Shown here: positions 53,401-62,772 of the stretch, piece after piece
How the letters are laid out: the number at the start of each line of letters is the position of its first letter
How positions within the stretch are numbered: the first letter of the stretch is position 1
Source of the DNA: Olivibacter sp. SDN3
Lineage (GTDB): Bacteria; Bacteroidota; Bacteroidia; Sphingobacteriales; Sphingobacteriaceae
DNA: 64,000 nucleotides
NCBI RefSeq assembly: GCF_014334135.1
Contig: NZ_CP060497.1
Span: forward strand, 1,302,001 to 1,366,000
Reading direction: 5' to 3'
Position numbers and translations under genes: made by a program
The notes under the pieces: generated by a model
The model's database searches: none
What the model saw: only the letters and a program-made list of their open reading frames with translations
Told to the model about the DNA's origin: nothing

Positions 53401-54630
53401 ATGAAAGAAGACACCTTATTGCCAGATCTATTCAGAAAAGAGTACCAAAAACTCGTTTCAGTGCTTTGTTATCTTTTTGGTATACAACATATTGAAATAG
53501 CGCAAGATATTGTTAGCGACACTTTCCTTACGGCCACAGAAGATTGGAGTTTGAAAGGCACTCCTCAAAATCCTACCGCATGGCTTTATACTGTCGCAAA
53601 AAATAAGACAAAAAATTACCTAAAAAGGAATGCCCTTTTTGAGCAGAAGCTTTCACCAGAGATCAAACATCTCGCACCGCGAACAGAAGAAATTGAAGTT
53701 GACCTTTCCACTAAAAGCATTGCCGACAGTCAGCTTGCCATGATTTTTACCGTATGCAATCCTAACATCTCCCATGAATCTCAAATCGCTTTGGCGCTAC
53801 ATCTGCTATGTGGTTTTGGTGTACAAGAAATTGCAGATGCCTTTTTAAGCAACAGAGAAGTTATCTACAAGCGCATCAATCGGGCGAAAGAAAAGCTAAA
53901 AGAAGAAAATATAAAGATAGCGCAGCCCAGTCTATCACAGATTACCAGTCGGCTCGATACTGTTTTAACCACGCTGTATTTACTTTTCTCGGAAGGCTAT
54001 TATTCCTCTTCGCAAGATACTACCATGCGCAAAGATCTTTGCGCAGAAGCAATGCGTATGACCCATCTGCTCATTGAAAATCAGACGACCAATAAGCCCT
54101 CCGTTAACGCCCTATTAGCTTTAATGTGCTTTCATGTCTCCCGGTTTGACGCCCGAGTCAATGATTTTGGAGAAATGATTTTATATCAAGATCAGGATGA
54201 AGCGCAGTGGAACCAGGAACTGATTGAGCAGGGAAAACGCTATCTCAACCTGGCCTCTCACGGTAAAGAACTAACAAAATACCACTTGGAAGCAGGCATA
54301 GCTTATTGGCATACGCACAAGGAAGATTCAAAAGAGAAATGGGAAAATATCCTGCAACTGTATAATCATTTGGTACTTGAAGCGTACTCACCCGTTGCAG
54401 CAATGAATAGGGTTTTTGCGCTGGCAAAAGCAAGGGGAAACAGCCATGCCATCAGCGAGGCAGAAAAGCTGAACATGGACGACAATCATTTTTATTTTGT
54501 GCTACTAGGCAATCTATATACCAATATTGATAATAAAAAAGCCTATACACATTTACAGACAGCATTGTCTTTGGCCCGCTCCGCCAGTGATAAAGCAATT
54601 ATACAAAAAAGCATGGAAGCGCTTAGATAA
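53401..54630 (+). CDS. ECF sigma factor with C-terminal TPR-like extension (ECF42-like)
   Basis: A 409-residue protein, more than twice the length of a normal ECF sigma. Region 2 (about 5-75; AQDIVSDTFLTATEDW) and region 4 (about 120-165; GFGVQEIADAFLSNREVIYKRINRAKEKL) are followed by about 230 residues of DUF6596/TPR-like helices (LFSEGYYSS is a hallmark). This architecture is that of the ECF42 group, which uses the extension instead of an anti-sigma factor. It ends 16 bases from a convergent DGPF gene, the protein family normally linked to ECF42. Confidence 0.92.
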   Translation: MKEDTLLPDLFRKEYQKLVSVLCYLFGIQHIEIAQDIVSDTFLTATEDWSLKGTPQNPTAWLYTVAKNKTKNYLKRNALFEQKLSPEIKHLAPRTEEIEVDLSTKSIADSQLAMIFTVCNPNISHESQIALALHLLCGFGVQEIADAFLSNREVIYKRINRAKEKLKEENIKIAQPSLSQITSRLDTVLTTLYLLFSEGYYSSSQDTTMRKDLCAEAMRMTHLLIENQTTNKPSVNALLALMCFHVSRFDARVNDFGEMILYQDQDEAQWNQELIEQGKRYLNLASHGKELTKYHLEAGIAYWHTHKEDSKEKWENILQLYNHLVLEAYSPVAAMNRVFALAKARGNSHAISEAEKLNMDDNHFYFVLLGNLYTNIDNKKAYTHLQTALSLARSASDKAIIQKSMEALR

Positions 54631-54646
54631 GCACCTCCACGCTAAA

Positions 54647-55003
54647 TTATTCCGATGTTGCCGGTGTTTCCGCCATACGAATCTCCACATTTCCTCCTAA
54701 CTCCAAAACCGGGCACCCTTTAGCTATCTCTGCTGCTTCCTCGTAATCTGCGGCCCATATAAATATCATGCCGCCAATAGATTCTTTTATCTCAACGTAA
54801 GGACCATCCGTCACGACCTTCCCTTTTTTTACGACTTTGCCCTGACCATCCCAACGCTGTAAAGGTCTGGCCAGCTTTTTTTGTGCGGCGATCCCTCCAA
54901 GCCAATCCTGCCAATGTTTAATCGAGTTTTGCAATTGTCTTGGAGATGGTTGATTTTCTTTTGCAGAAAAATCTCTACGAAAAATTAATAAGAATTCGTT
55001 CAT
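54647..55003 (-). CDS. YciI-like DGPF domain protein
   Basis: A 118-residue alpha-beta barrel protein with the family's DGPYVEIKE motif (DGPY at 66-69). ECF42-type sigma factors are typically encoded beside DGPF proteins, so this is probably a regulon member or partner of the adjacent sigma. The enzymatic role is unknown; it is probably soluble. Confidence 0.93.
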   Translation of the reverse strand: MNEFLLIFRRDFSAKENQPSPRQLQNSIKHWQDWLGGIAAQKKLARPLQRWDGQGKVVKKGKVVTDGPYVEIKESIGGMIFIWAADYEEAAEIAKGCPVLELGGNVEIRMAETPATSE

Positions 55004-55034
55004 GATGTAGTTAATTCAAAGGGTTCATATATAC

Positions 55035-55487
55035 TTAACCAAACTGCCCTACTTGATAGTTTCCGGGAATACTGGGGAAAGCAATATTCATCCGATTCCA
55101 TGTATTTATCGTAGTAACTGCCAAGGTCAAGTCGATCAGTTCCTCTTCAGAAAAATTGGCTCTCGCTTGTAGATATTCTTCTTCTGGTGCTTTGCAAGCC
55201 GTTACCGCCTCGGCCCAGGCCAGTGCGGCTCGTTCCCGATCGCTATAATACGGTGTTTCCCGCCATGCGCTCAATCCATACAAACGCTGCTCTGTCTCTT
55301 CCATAGCTCGTAGCTCTTTTGAGTGCATATCCAAGCAGTAAGCGCATTGGTTAATCTGCGACACCCTAAAATACACCAGCTCCAGTAATTTTCTGTCAAT
55401 TGCGGATTTTTTTAAGTAAACACCTATTCCGAAAATTGCTTTTAATGCATTTTGCCCTTTTTCTTGCACATTGATTCTTTGTTCCAT
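55035..55487 (-). CDS. AhpD-like/carboxymuconolactone decarboxylase family protein
   Basis: A 150-residue helical protein with the redox motif CAYCLDMH (Cys48, Cys51, His55), typical of AhpD-like alkylhydroperoxidase proteins. It starts 31 bases upstream of the DGPF gene on the same strand, so both are probably one transcript. Confidence 0.93.
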   Translation of the reverse strand: MEQRINVQEKGQNALKAIFGIGVYLKKSAIDRKLLELVYFRVSQINQCAYCLDMHSKELRAMEETEQRLYGLSAWRETPYYSDRERAALAWAEAVTACKAPEEEYLQARANFSEEELIDLTLAVTTINTWNRMNIAFPSIPGNYQVGQFG

Positions 55488-55650
55488 AATATTAATATTT
55501 TTTAAGTGTTAAAACCTATTGACAAACAAGTTTTTCAAATTGGACAAAAAAATATTATTTTATTACGATCTATGGTGCCATTGTACCGATTCGTTAATCA
55601 GGGCAATTTAAGCGGCAGGATCTTTCAGATTACAGCGATCGTTTAGGTTG

Positions 55651-56079
55651 CTAAAGCAGCACAAACAGATGGGAGAAAGCCAATAATAGGCATAACGGAG
55701 AATACAACTTTGTATCACGCTTACCGAAGGAAGTGCGATAATGGCTCCGACGTTTAGTAAATCCGATATACCTAAAATCACCCATGGCCCGTAAAGCAAA
55801 AATGAAAGCTATACTTGCCATTAAAAAGCGTATATATTCCTTAGCCAACTCCTCAGGATATATCCAGCCTGCATATACTAAATTTACAGCGGCAAATCCC
55901 AATAAACCAATAGCCACCATCAATGTGTTCACCGCATTTGGGCGGAACAAATGGCGACCATTTACGTCAGTTGGTATCGCCACATCAAACGCCCACCTAC
56001 CACCAAAAGCCCAATAAAAATGAACCGAAGCCAGCACTAAAAAAATAAACGCATTCAGAAAAGGCAGATACTGCTCCAT
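55651..56079 (-). CDS. DUF3995 membrane protein
   Basis: A 142-residue protein with four hydrophobic segments. It shows the DUF3995 hallmarks: SVHFYWAFGG near the N-terminus and ALRAMGDFRYIGF... with RDTKLYSPLCLLLA at the C-terminus. Function unknown. Confidence 0.88.
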   Translation of the reverse strand: MEQYLPFLNAFIFLVLASVHFYWAFGGRWAFDVAIPTDVNGRHLFRPNAVNTLMVAIGLLGFAAVNLVYAGWIYPEELAKEYIRFLMASIAFIFALRAMGDFRYIGFTKRRSHYRTSFGKRDTKLYSPLCLLLAFSHLFVLL

Positions 56080-56132
56080 CGTTTTTGGTATAAATGTATA
56101 GCAAATTAGTTGTTGAGCATGCTAAACGCCGA

Positions 56133-56504
56133 TTAAAGAGCCGAAAATACCACCATATTATCCACCATTAATTTAGTAATCTGTTTTTTACCGATCATCG
56201 GACCGAAATTTGTCAACGCTTTTGGTTTAAGATAGGACACGGAGACCTGCTGTCCGGTAAGTGTTTTTGATAAACTATCAATATTTAGGTGCTGACTATG
56301 TATCTTACTAATGAAATACATACCACTTCTCCCCTGTAATTCAACAATATAGTCTCCCAAACCACCTTCATTGACCTTCCAAACCACAGATTGTACTTCT
56401 ATTGAATTTTCTTTTGTAATCTCAATCGGCTTCAGCAAATAGTAAAAGAGCATAACAACGCTCAACCCAACCAATCCAGCAAATATACTTTTAAAACGAT
56501 TCAT
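56133..56504 (-). CDS. hypothetical membrane-anchored protein
   Basis: A 123-residue protein with one N-terminal hydrophobic segment (8-25), probably a signal anchor, and a beta-rich extracytoplasmic domain. I recognise no family. It is 53 bases upstream of the DUF3995 gene on the same strand and may be co-transcribed. Confidence 0.65.
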   Translation of the reverse strand: MNRFKSIFAGLVGLSVVMLFYYLLKPIEITKENSIEVQSVVWKVNEGGLGDYIVELQGRSGMYFISKIHSQHLNIDSLSKTLTGQQVSVSYLKPKALTNFGPMIGKKQITKLMVDNMVVFSAL

Positions 56505-56893
56505 AAGCTTTAGATTTTAAACACCACACCCTGTTGACTGCTAGTAATATACAAAAAACATCCGCTTTATCAAAGACAAAGCTCTTTCACTCTAATGCTA
56601 ACATTTAAAACAACAGCTTGTTACGCTAAACATCAGCCAAACAAAGATCTTGTTGCTGTAGTTCATGATCAGTTCGGTCATATAATCGATATTTAGTGGA
56701 AAAGTCCCTATGAACCCAGCCTTACCTCTTCCGGATATAATTCAGTACGGACGAAAAGCCTGGCTTCGTCTGCTCAGCGTAATTTTTTACCCATATTTTC
56801 TTCTGTTTAAGGCTCCGCTTTTTGAGAATAAATGAATTTACCTATTTTTCACATCAAAAGCATAAGTAATAAGCAGATCCGATTGGGATTTTT
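56505..56893. other. 389-bp divergent intergenic region
   Basis: Lies between the hypothetical membrane-anchored protein and the Omp85-like gene. A 41-codon plus-strand ORF (56710-56835, MNPALPLPDIIQYGRKAWLR...) with a hydrophobic C-terminal half is open but has no recognisable promoter box; I keep it only as a possibility. The Omp85-like gene's promoter must also be here. Confidence 0.4.
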
Positions 56894-58057
56894 ATGAAAA
56901 AAAGTACATATACAACTGTTATCCAGCAGATTATTCGCTACGTTCTCTTTCTTCATTTTTTGATTCCTTCTACGCATGCGCAACAACTAAAAGAGAATTG
57001 GGTAAAGCGGTATGTTAATTCCATCATCAATGATACTACACATGCCGAACAAGCCACACTCACTATTTATCCCACTTTTGCAACTTCTCCGGAGACAGGC
57101 ATAGAGCTTGGTGCTTCGATTATGAAACTGTTCTACGCCGAGGGAGATACCTTGAACCGTCTGAGTGAGTTACAAGCTTTTACCTTCTTCACTTTTAAAG
57201 GGCAGTACGGACTTGTTTTGGAAAATGCTATTTATGGCGATCAGGACAAATGGTTTTTTCTTGGCGAAACCAAAATCCAGCAATTTCCACTTTTATATTA
57301 TGGAATCGGTCCAAACACACCTAAACACCATCCGGCATCGGTCAACTCCTTTAATATATTATTCCGCCAACGTGTACTCCGGAAGATCAGCAGAAACCTT
57401 TTTTTAGGCCCGGAGGTCGATTACCAACTGATCTCCGGCGTTCGTTTTGATCAACCATCGGAAGGAGATCCGTATCCTATTCCGGCTGGGGGAGAAGGGA
57501 CGAGCAACCTCGGCATGGGTATGGCTTTGGTATATGACGATCGGCACAATGTCTTGAATGTCCGCAAAGGCCGTTTCGGTGAAGTTGCTTATTTACGCAA
57601 TTTTGACGGTTTCGCCAGTGATTATAACTTTGGTACCCTGAATGTGGAGTTCCGATCCTTTCATCCCATCGGAAAAAGAGATGTGTTGGCCTGGCAGATC
57701 AAAGGTAATTTTCTACAGGGCGAAGTACCTTTTAACCAGTTGGCACAGCTCGGAGGAGACCGATTGATGCGAGGTTACTATCTAGGACGCTTTCGAGACA
57801 AACATGCCATTGCAGCGCAAGTAGAGTACCGCATCCTTCCTTTTGCTTTCAGTAAAAGGCTGGGCGCTTCAGTTTTTGCTGCTGCCGGAGCCGTCGCTCC
57901 ACATTTCAATGCCTTTGAGGCTCGAAATATTAAAGGAACTGCTGGTGTTGGGCTACGTTATTTATTGTTTCCCAAGAAAGATATTTATATCCGTTTTGAT
58001 ATCGGTTTCACCAAAGAGGGCGCCAACTTTTATATTTTCAATGGAGAGGCTTTTTAG
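56894..58057 (+). CDS. Omp85/BamA-TamA family surface antigen protein
   Basis: A 387-residue outer-membrane protein: signal peptide ending near THAQQ, then a 16-stranded-barrel type D15/Omp85 domain with GMGMALVYDDRHNVLNVRKGRFGEV and LGGDRLMRGYYLGRFRDK, the latter carrying the conserved RGY of the L6 lock loop. No POTRA repeats are present, so it is a short, POTRA-less member seen in Bacteroidota. Role unknown; perhaps insertion or export of a specific outer-membrane partner. Confidence 0.85.
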   Translation: MKKSTYTTVIQQIIRYVLFLHFLIPSTHAQQLKENWVKRYVNSIINDTTHAEQATLTIYPTFATSPETGIELGASIMKLFYAEGDTLNRLSELQAFTFFTFKGQYGLVLENAIYGDQDKWFFLGETKIQQFPLLYYGIGPNTPKHHPASVNSFNILFRQRVLRKISRNLFLGPEVDYQLISGVRFDQPSEGDPYPIPAGGEGTSNLGMGMALVYDDRHNVLNVRKGRFGEVAYLRNFDGFASDYNFGTLNVEFRSFHPIGKRDVLAWQIKGNFLQGEVPFNQLAQLGGDRLMRGYYLGRFRDKHAIAAQVEYRILPFAFSKRLGASVFAAAGAVAPHFNAFEARNIKGTAGVGLRYLLFPKKDIYIRFDIGFTKEGANFYIFNGEAF

Positions 58058-58159
58058 TTGTTGTGTATCCCTTTCCTGCCGTCCCACAGTGTATCATTGT
58101 TTAGCTCTCTAAAAATGGCCTGGCTTTTTTTAATAAACAGGAATGACAACATCGTTGAT

Positions 58160-59254
58160 TTATTTAGAAAATCTTTCCAAAGCAGATTTCGGCTTCGCAT
58201 TTAGATATTTACGGATTGGTATATCATACATCAACATGACGGTATAGGCAAGTACGAGAGAAAAAGCCGTACCAGCTATAATAATCAACGTCAGCTCCAT
58301 GGTATTCACGTTATAACTGTCATAGTAATTACCGAAAACCCATATCATAGGGATGTGTGTCATATATAGCGGGTAAGAAACCCTGCCAAAGAAAACACAA
58401 AGTTTTTTGATCCTGTTCGAGCACTCAGCTCCCACGCCAAGCGCAATCAGTAGCGGAAAATAAAAGAGTACGACAAGCGCCTCCACGAACCAATTTGCGC
58501 TAAAGTAAGGCACGATGAAAGATAGCAACAATAATATCGAAAGACTCACAAAACCGAGTTTATTTTTAAAAACCCAGGAAGAGCGATGCAGCAGTAGACC
58601 CGCGGGAAAAGAGTAAGCAATGCGTGCCGCTCCGTCCCATACACTAGGACCGTCCCAGCCGCCGATCAGCGTGCCAGAGCAATAGCTCATCCAACAAAGC
58701 CAAAGCGCCGCTAAGATCGTTAATATCGTCAATGCGCGCCGACTGATTCTATAAAGTACGAGCGCGTAAAAAATATTAGCGATGTATTCAAAGAATAAAG
58801 ACCAGGATGGCGTGTTCAACCCAAACAGGCCAAAGCCACGCTCCGACATTACCGGAAAAGGGATGAGCAGAACAGAACAGATAAAAATCAAGGACAGCGT
58901 TCCCGCATTGTATTCCTTATCAGCAAAGGGATCTATCCAAAGCCCTAGCAAACCCAGTACCGAACCCAACAGCACTAAGGGATGCAACCTGATGAGCCGT
59001 GCCTTAAAAAATTGCCAGATGCCTATTTTTCTTATCCGCTCATCATAAGCATAGCCGATTACGAAGCCCGATAAGCAGAAAAAAAAATCGACCGCCAGAA
59101 AGCCGTGACCTAAAAAATTCTTGCTATAATCTGGGTATACAAACTCCAGAAAATGAAAAACGACGATTGCTAGTGCGGCTACACCCCTCAAACCATCCAG
59201 CAACTCGTAATGCGGTTTGCTCTGTAAATAGGCGACTTCAACGTACTGTCCCAT
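58160..59254 (-). CDS. acyltransferase family membrane protein, copy 2
   Basis: A 364-residue Acyltransf_3 protein with LDGLRGVAALAIVVFHF and the HGFLAVDFFFCLSGFVIGYAYD motif. It is a close paralogue of the gene at 40107-41186; in the first 60 residues after the shared H-x-E start, 47 positions are identical by eye. It would O-acylate an envelope glycan. It is followed on the same strand by nothing obvious and preceded by the BNR protein gene. Confidence 0.88.
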   Translation of the reverse strand: MGQYVEVAYLQSKPHYELLDGLRGVAALAIVVFHFLEFVYPDYSKNFLGHGFLAVDFFFCLSGFVIGYAYDERIRKIGIWQFFKARLIRLHPLVLLGSVLGLLGLWIDPFADKEYNAGTLSLIFICSVLLIPFPVMSERGFGLFGLNTPSWSLFFEYIANIFYALVLYRISRRALTILTILAALWLCWMSYCSGTLIGGWDGPSVWDGAARIAYSFPAGLLLHRSSWVFKNKLGFVSLSILLLLSFIVPYFSANWFVEALVVLFYFPLLIALGVGAECSNRIKKLCVFFGRVSYPLYMTHIPMIWVFGNYYDSYNVNTMELTLIIIAGTAFSLVLAYTVMLMYDIPIRKYLNAKPKSALERFSK

Positions 59255-59386
59255 ATTATTGGCTACCTTGGTTATGAGTACATAGTTAACCTATTTCTCA
59301 CAAAAGCCATTCAGGTATTTTGGCATTTCGTTCAGCTAAATTACTTTCACTATTCCCTCAAACAAAAATTTCTGCTGTTGGTTTCC

Positions 59387-60724
59387 TTACTTTGATTTGG
59401 CCCATGTACGCAGCAATATGTTAGTGTCATAATCGGTATAGTGACGATAAGTGCCCTGCATCCAAAGCACCATTTCAGCTTTCCCATGCTCCCGTTTTAC
59501 CAAAAAAGGCCGTACGTTATCTATTTTCGACCCACTCGTAAGGCTTTCCACACCCCAGGTTTCCGCATCATTTAATTGCCAGCGTTCCACTTCATACACT
59601 CCATTGATTTGCTTAGATAAATAAACAGTCTTCGGGTCGTTGTGATCAAGTACGACCCCACCTGAATAATGTCCTTCCAGCAATTTCTTGCCTGGCTCTA
59701 GCCGTGTAATGTAAGGTCCTGCTCTACAAAGTTCCTGATCTTGCCACCGTTCTCCATCCCAGCGAACATAATGATAACGATGATCGGTTTCATCAGGATA
59801 TTGCGTATAGGCCAATACTGGGCTTCCCTCCCCATCAAGGCAAACATCCCATATCCAAGATTTCACTCCATGCTCCTTTACATCATAGACTTTATTAACC
59901 TGCTCTATAGGAACCGGATAAGCCTCCAGCGACTGCATGGCGGTACCATCTGTTTGATATAAGGAGTCCTTTTCATAATACATATGATATACCGATGAAG
60001 GGCCAATCTTCGGATGACCATCGGTAAACAGAAAATCGATCCGATTATTGCTGTTGTTCGCCACTTTCATGTACACCGCATTGTTAATTTCACGACTATC
60101 AATCAGTCGTTTTCCGGCCGACCAAGTCTCGCCCAAATCGTCACTATATGCGTAACACTGCCACCAGCCCTTATAAGTATCATTCTTAGGCATGGGGTGC
60201 TGCAATCGATAAAACATATAAATCCGGTTATTTTCTGCCGAAAGCATCACCGGATGTGAATAGCAAATACGCTTATTCTCGAAATCAAAATTCAACTCTT
60301 TTTCCTCTTCCCATGCACTGATATCCTCAGGATTTTTGCTTTTGCGCATAAAAAAACGCCCGCCGTGTTCCGTATAGAAAGTGAGCAGCTTTCCATCAGG
60401 TAAAAACAAGATAGACGGCACATTATGATCGTCTACCTGAAGTTTCTCATGTAAATTAAACACCGCTGTTTGTTCTGTTTCCTGATCCTGTGAGGCAATC
60501 ATTACATCGCCAAGGCTATTGATGTAAGCAAAGAAGAGACGCTTATGTTCTCCTTCAAAATAAACTGCGCGGGGATCGGAGAACCAGCACCACGCGGCAT
60601 CCCTTGCCAATACTTTATTTTCTACCGTGTTGGTATCCAAATCCTGTGATCTAAGTTGATGAATGTGGGATACTACAGCAAACATGCAGCAACATATAAA
60701 TTTGTTTTTAAGTGATTTCATCAA
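59387..60724 (-). CDS. BNR-repeat (BNR_4) secreted protein, probable carbohydrate-active enzyme
   Basis: A 445-residue secreted protein with a signal peptide (cleavage near LRSQD) and a BNR_4-type seven-bladed beta-propeller: AWCWFSDPRAVYFEG, AYINSLGDVMIAS, YSDDLGETWSAGKRL and SHPVML fit that family. BNR_4 proteins include polysaccharide lyases and glycosidases. It is in one reverse-strand unit with the SusD/SusC genes, which supports a role in degrading the imported glycan. The exact activity cannot be read from the sequence. Confidence 0.8.
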   Translation of the reverse strand: MMKSLKNKFICCCMFAVVSHIHQLRSQDLDTNTVENKVLARDAAWCWFSDPRAVYFEGEHKRLFFAYINSLGDVMIASQDQETEQTAVFNLHEKLQVDDHNVPSILFLPDGKLLTFYTEHGGRFFMRKSKNPEDISAWEEEKELNFDFENKRICYSHPVMLSAENNRIYMFYRLQHPMPKNDTYKGWWQCYAYSDDLGETWSAGKRLIDSREINNAVYMKVANNSNNRIDFLFTDGHPKIGPSSVYHMYYEKDSLYQTDGTAMQSLEAYPVPIEQVNKVYDVKEHGVKSWIWDVCLDGEGSPVLAYTQYPDETDHRYHYVRWDGERWQDQELCRAGPYITRLEPGKKLLEGHYSGGVVLDHNDPKTVYLSKQINGVYEVERWQLNDAETWGVESLTSGSKIDNVRPFLVKREHGKAEMVLWMQGTYRHYTDYDTNILLRTWAKSK

Positions 60725-60784
60725 TGTATCTTGCTTTTTTATCGATTAATGATTTAGTTTAGTTAACTTTCGCCATAACGACAT

Positions 60785-62605
60785 TTATTCTTCAATCGTT
60801 TCTTCGATTGATTCTAGCGGCGGAACGTTTCGCTCATAGCCGGCATAGCCCTTATTCTGGTTAATAACCCCCTGTGTATTTCCATTAATGGTGCTTGCCG
60901 GTACCGGCCATAGCACGTGATAGGGACTCATTCTAAACTCATTGCCATAATTTGTTCTCACGCCCTTATTATAGAAGTCCGTTTTCTCCATAATCCGGTC
61001 GTAGAAAAAGTTGTTATCCGAAAAATTGGATAAACTATAGGTTTTTCCATTATAGGCCGGTATGCCCGTCTGCGCGAAGATGTAAGCCATACGGGTGAGC
61101 TCTGTTTTTCTCGGTTCTTCATAAAAGAGTTCCCTATTACGCTCGTCGAGGATATATCCGATATTGATCATCTCCGGACCCACCGGATCGGCATTCGCTC
61201 TTTCCCGCACTTTGTTAATATCTTCTGCCGCCTTCAACACATCTCCTTTCCAAGTATATGCCTCTGCCCTCAACAAATGGGTCTCTGCCAACCTGAACAC
61301 ATACCAATCGGTGTAACCTCCCCGTGCCGGTTCATAAGTAAAATCAGGTATATAGGTTTTGTAGTGTGGCCACTGAAACCAGGCCCTAATCGTATCTGTT
61401 ACAAGTAGTCGCCCATCGTCACTGTATTTCTGCAGCGGCTCGCCATAATAAGCATCTTGATTATCCTGATTGTTATAAAACAGATCTTCCATCCGCATCC
61501 AGTTGCCGGGGGCATGGCGATAATCATCACCACTATCATTCCAGATCATATGCGTACTATACCAGGTACCACGTCCTTGGGCCACCCCTCGACCATAAGC
61601 ACTCGACTGATCGATTTCAATACCCGCACGATCTAAAGTGCCCTTATTACCCGAAGGAGTAACAATATTATTGTGCCATTGTGGCACCAGTGCATACATT
61701 AACTGGCTTGCGGTAGAGGTATTCCCCTGTTCATTCAGCCGGTCGATCGTAAGCAATATTCCTTCCCTATTTTCCGGTAACGCCTTATTTTCGGCTCTAT
61801 GCAAATCCCAGGTCACATTTTTATCTGCCCGCCCTGCATCAATGCCAAAACGGGAGGTCATCAATGCATGAACGCCACCATCGATAACATTGGTTGCCGA
61901 TTGAATGGCATCATCAAACAGTCCCAGCGAAAGGTTTATCTTGGTGAGCAAATGGCTCACGGCCCCCCTATTTACCGCCCCTTTATCCACATTCACTGGC
62001 ACCCATTGTTCAGCGAACTCCAAATCTTCTTTCATCCTCCGGAGAATAACCTCTCGTTTAGTTGAATAAAAATCCAGCCGTGGGGTTTCTACTAAACTCA
62101 AAATCAGCGGCACATCACCAAATTGATGGCATAAGCCATAATAGCGGTACGCCCGATGAAAAAAGGCTGTTCCCAGCAATGCGTTCCGTTCCTCCTCCGA
62201 AGTATATTCCGGTTCATCTATTTTTGAAATCACCGTATTGGCATTTTTGATTGTTCGATAGCTTTCGTCCCAATACCATCCTATCCGGTTGTAGCTGCCA
62301 TCATTCAGTTGCGCGTCTGGCGTAATGGATAAGTTCATATTCTGCGCAGGTGATGCTGCATCTGTTTTGCCAAAAACCATTACTTCAGAAAAAATAAGTT
62401 CTGAAATTAAGGGTGCATTAGTGGTCAGGTATTCTTCACGCATAATTTCTTCGCAGCTCACCAGCACATTTCTCAGTGCTTCAGGGCTTTCAAAAGTATT
62501 TTCTGTAGAATAAAATGATAGCGGGTTAGGTTCCAGATAGCTCTTGTTGCATCCTGTAAAACCTAAATACAGAACAACTATGATCAATACTATTATCTTT
62601 TTCAT
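60785..62605 (-). CDS. SusD/RagB family lipoprotein (second SusCD pair)
   Basis: A 606-residue lipoprotein with lipobox LGFTGC and the SusD features: TPR-like helices, YRTIKNANTVISKI, AETHLLRAEAYTWKGDVLKAAEDINKVRERA and ELFYEEPRKTELTRMAY. It starts 167 bases after the susC stop and is followed by the BNR gene. It caps the adjoining SusC. Confidence 0.95.
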   Translation of the reverse strand: MKKIIVLIIVVLYLGFTGCNKSYLEPNPLSFYSTENTFESPEALRNVLVSCEEIMREEYLTTNAPLISELIFSEVMVFGKTDAASPAQNMNLSITPDAQLNDGSYNRIGWYWDESYRTIKNANTVISKIDEPEYTSEEERNALLGTAFFHRAYRYYGLCHQFGDVPLILSLVETPRLDFYSTKREVILRRMKEDLEFAEQWVPVNVDKGAVNRGAVSHLLTKINLSLGLFDDAIQSATNVIDGGVHALMTSRFGIDAGRADKNVTWDLHRAENKALPENREGILLTIDRLNEQGNTSTASQLMYALVPQWHNNIVTPSGNKGTLDRAGIEIDQSSAYGRGVAQGRGTWYSTHMIWNDSGDDYRHAPGNWMRMEDLFYNNQDNQDAYYGEPLQKYSDDGRLLVTDTIRAWFQWPHYKTYIPDFTYEPARGGYTDWYVFRLAETHLLRAEAYTWKGDVLKAAEDINKVRERANADPVGPEMINIGYILDERNRELFYEEPRKTELTRMAYIFAQTGIPAYNGKTYSLSNFSDNNFFYDRIMEKTDFYNKGVRTNYGNEFRMSPYHVLWPVPASTINGNTQGVINQNKGYAGYERNVPPLESIEETIEE

Positions 62606-62772
62606 TCGAATAGATTATTAATATTTTATTTGTTTTTTTGGTGTCAATGAGCTCGCTTATGCTCAGTTAGTTTAAAAGGCAATGAAGTGGGCATAAGCTG
62701 TTCTATTGATTTCTTTTTGTGAATGATGGCTCATGCGGGTTTCTTCGCAAATAACTATGTAGTTTATCCTTT

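Noticed and set aside
56710-56835. 41-codon ORF with a hydrophobic tail
   Set aside because: No promoter match; too short to accept on composition alone.
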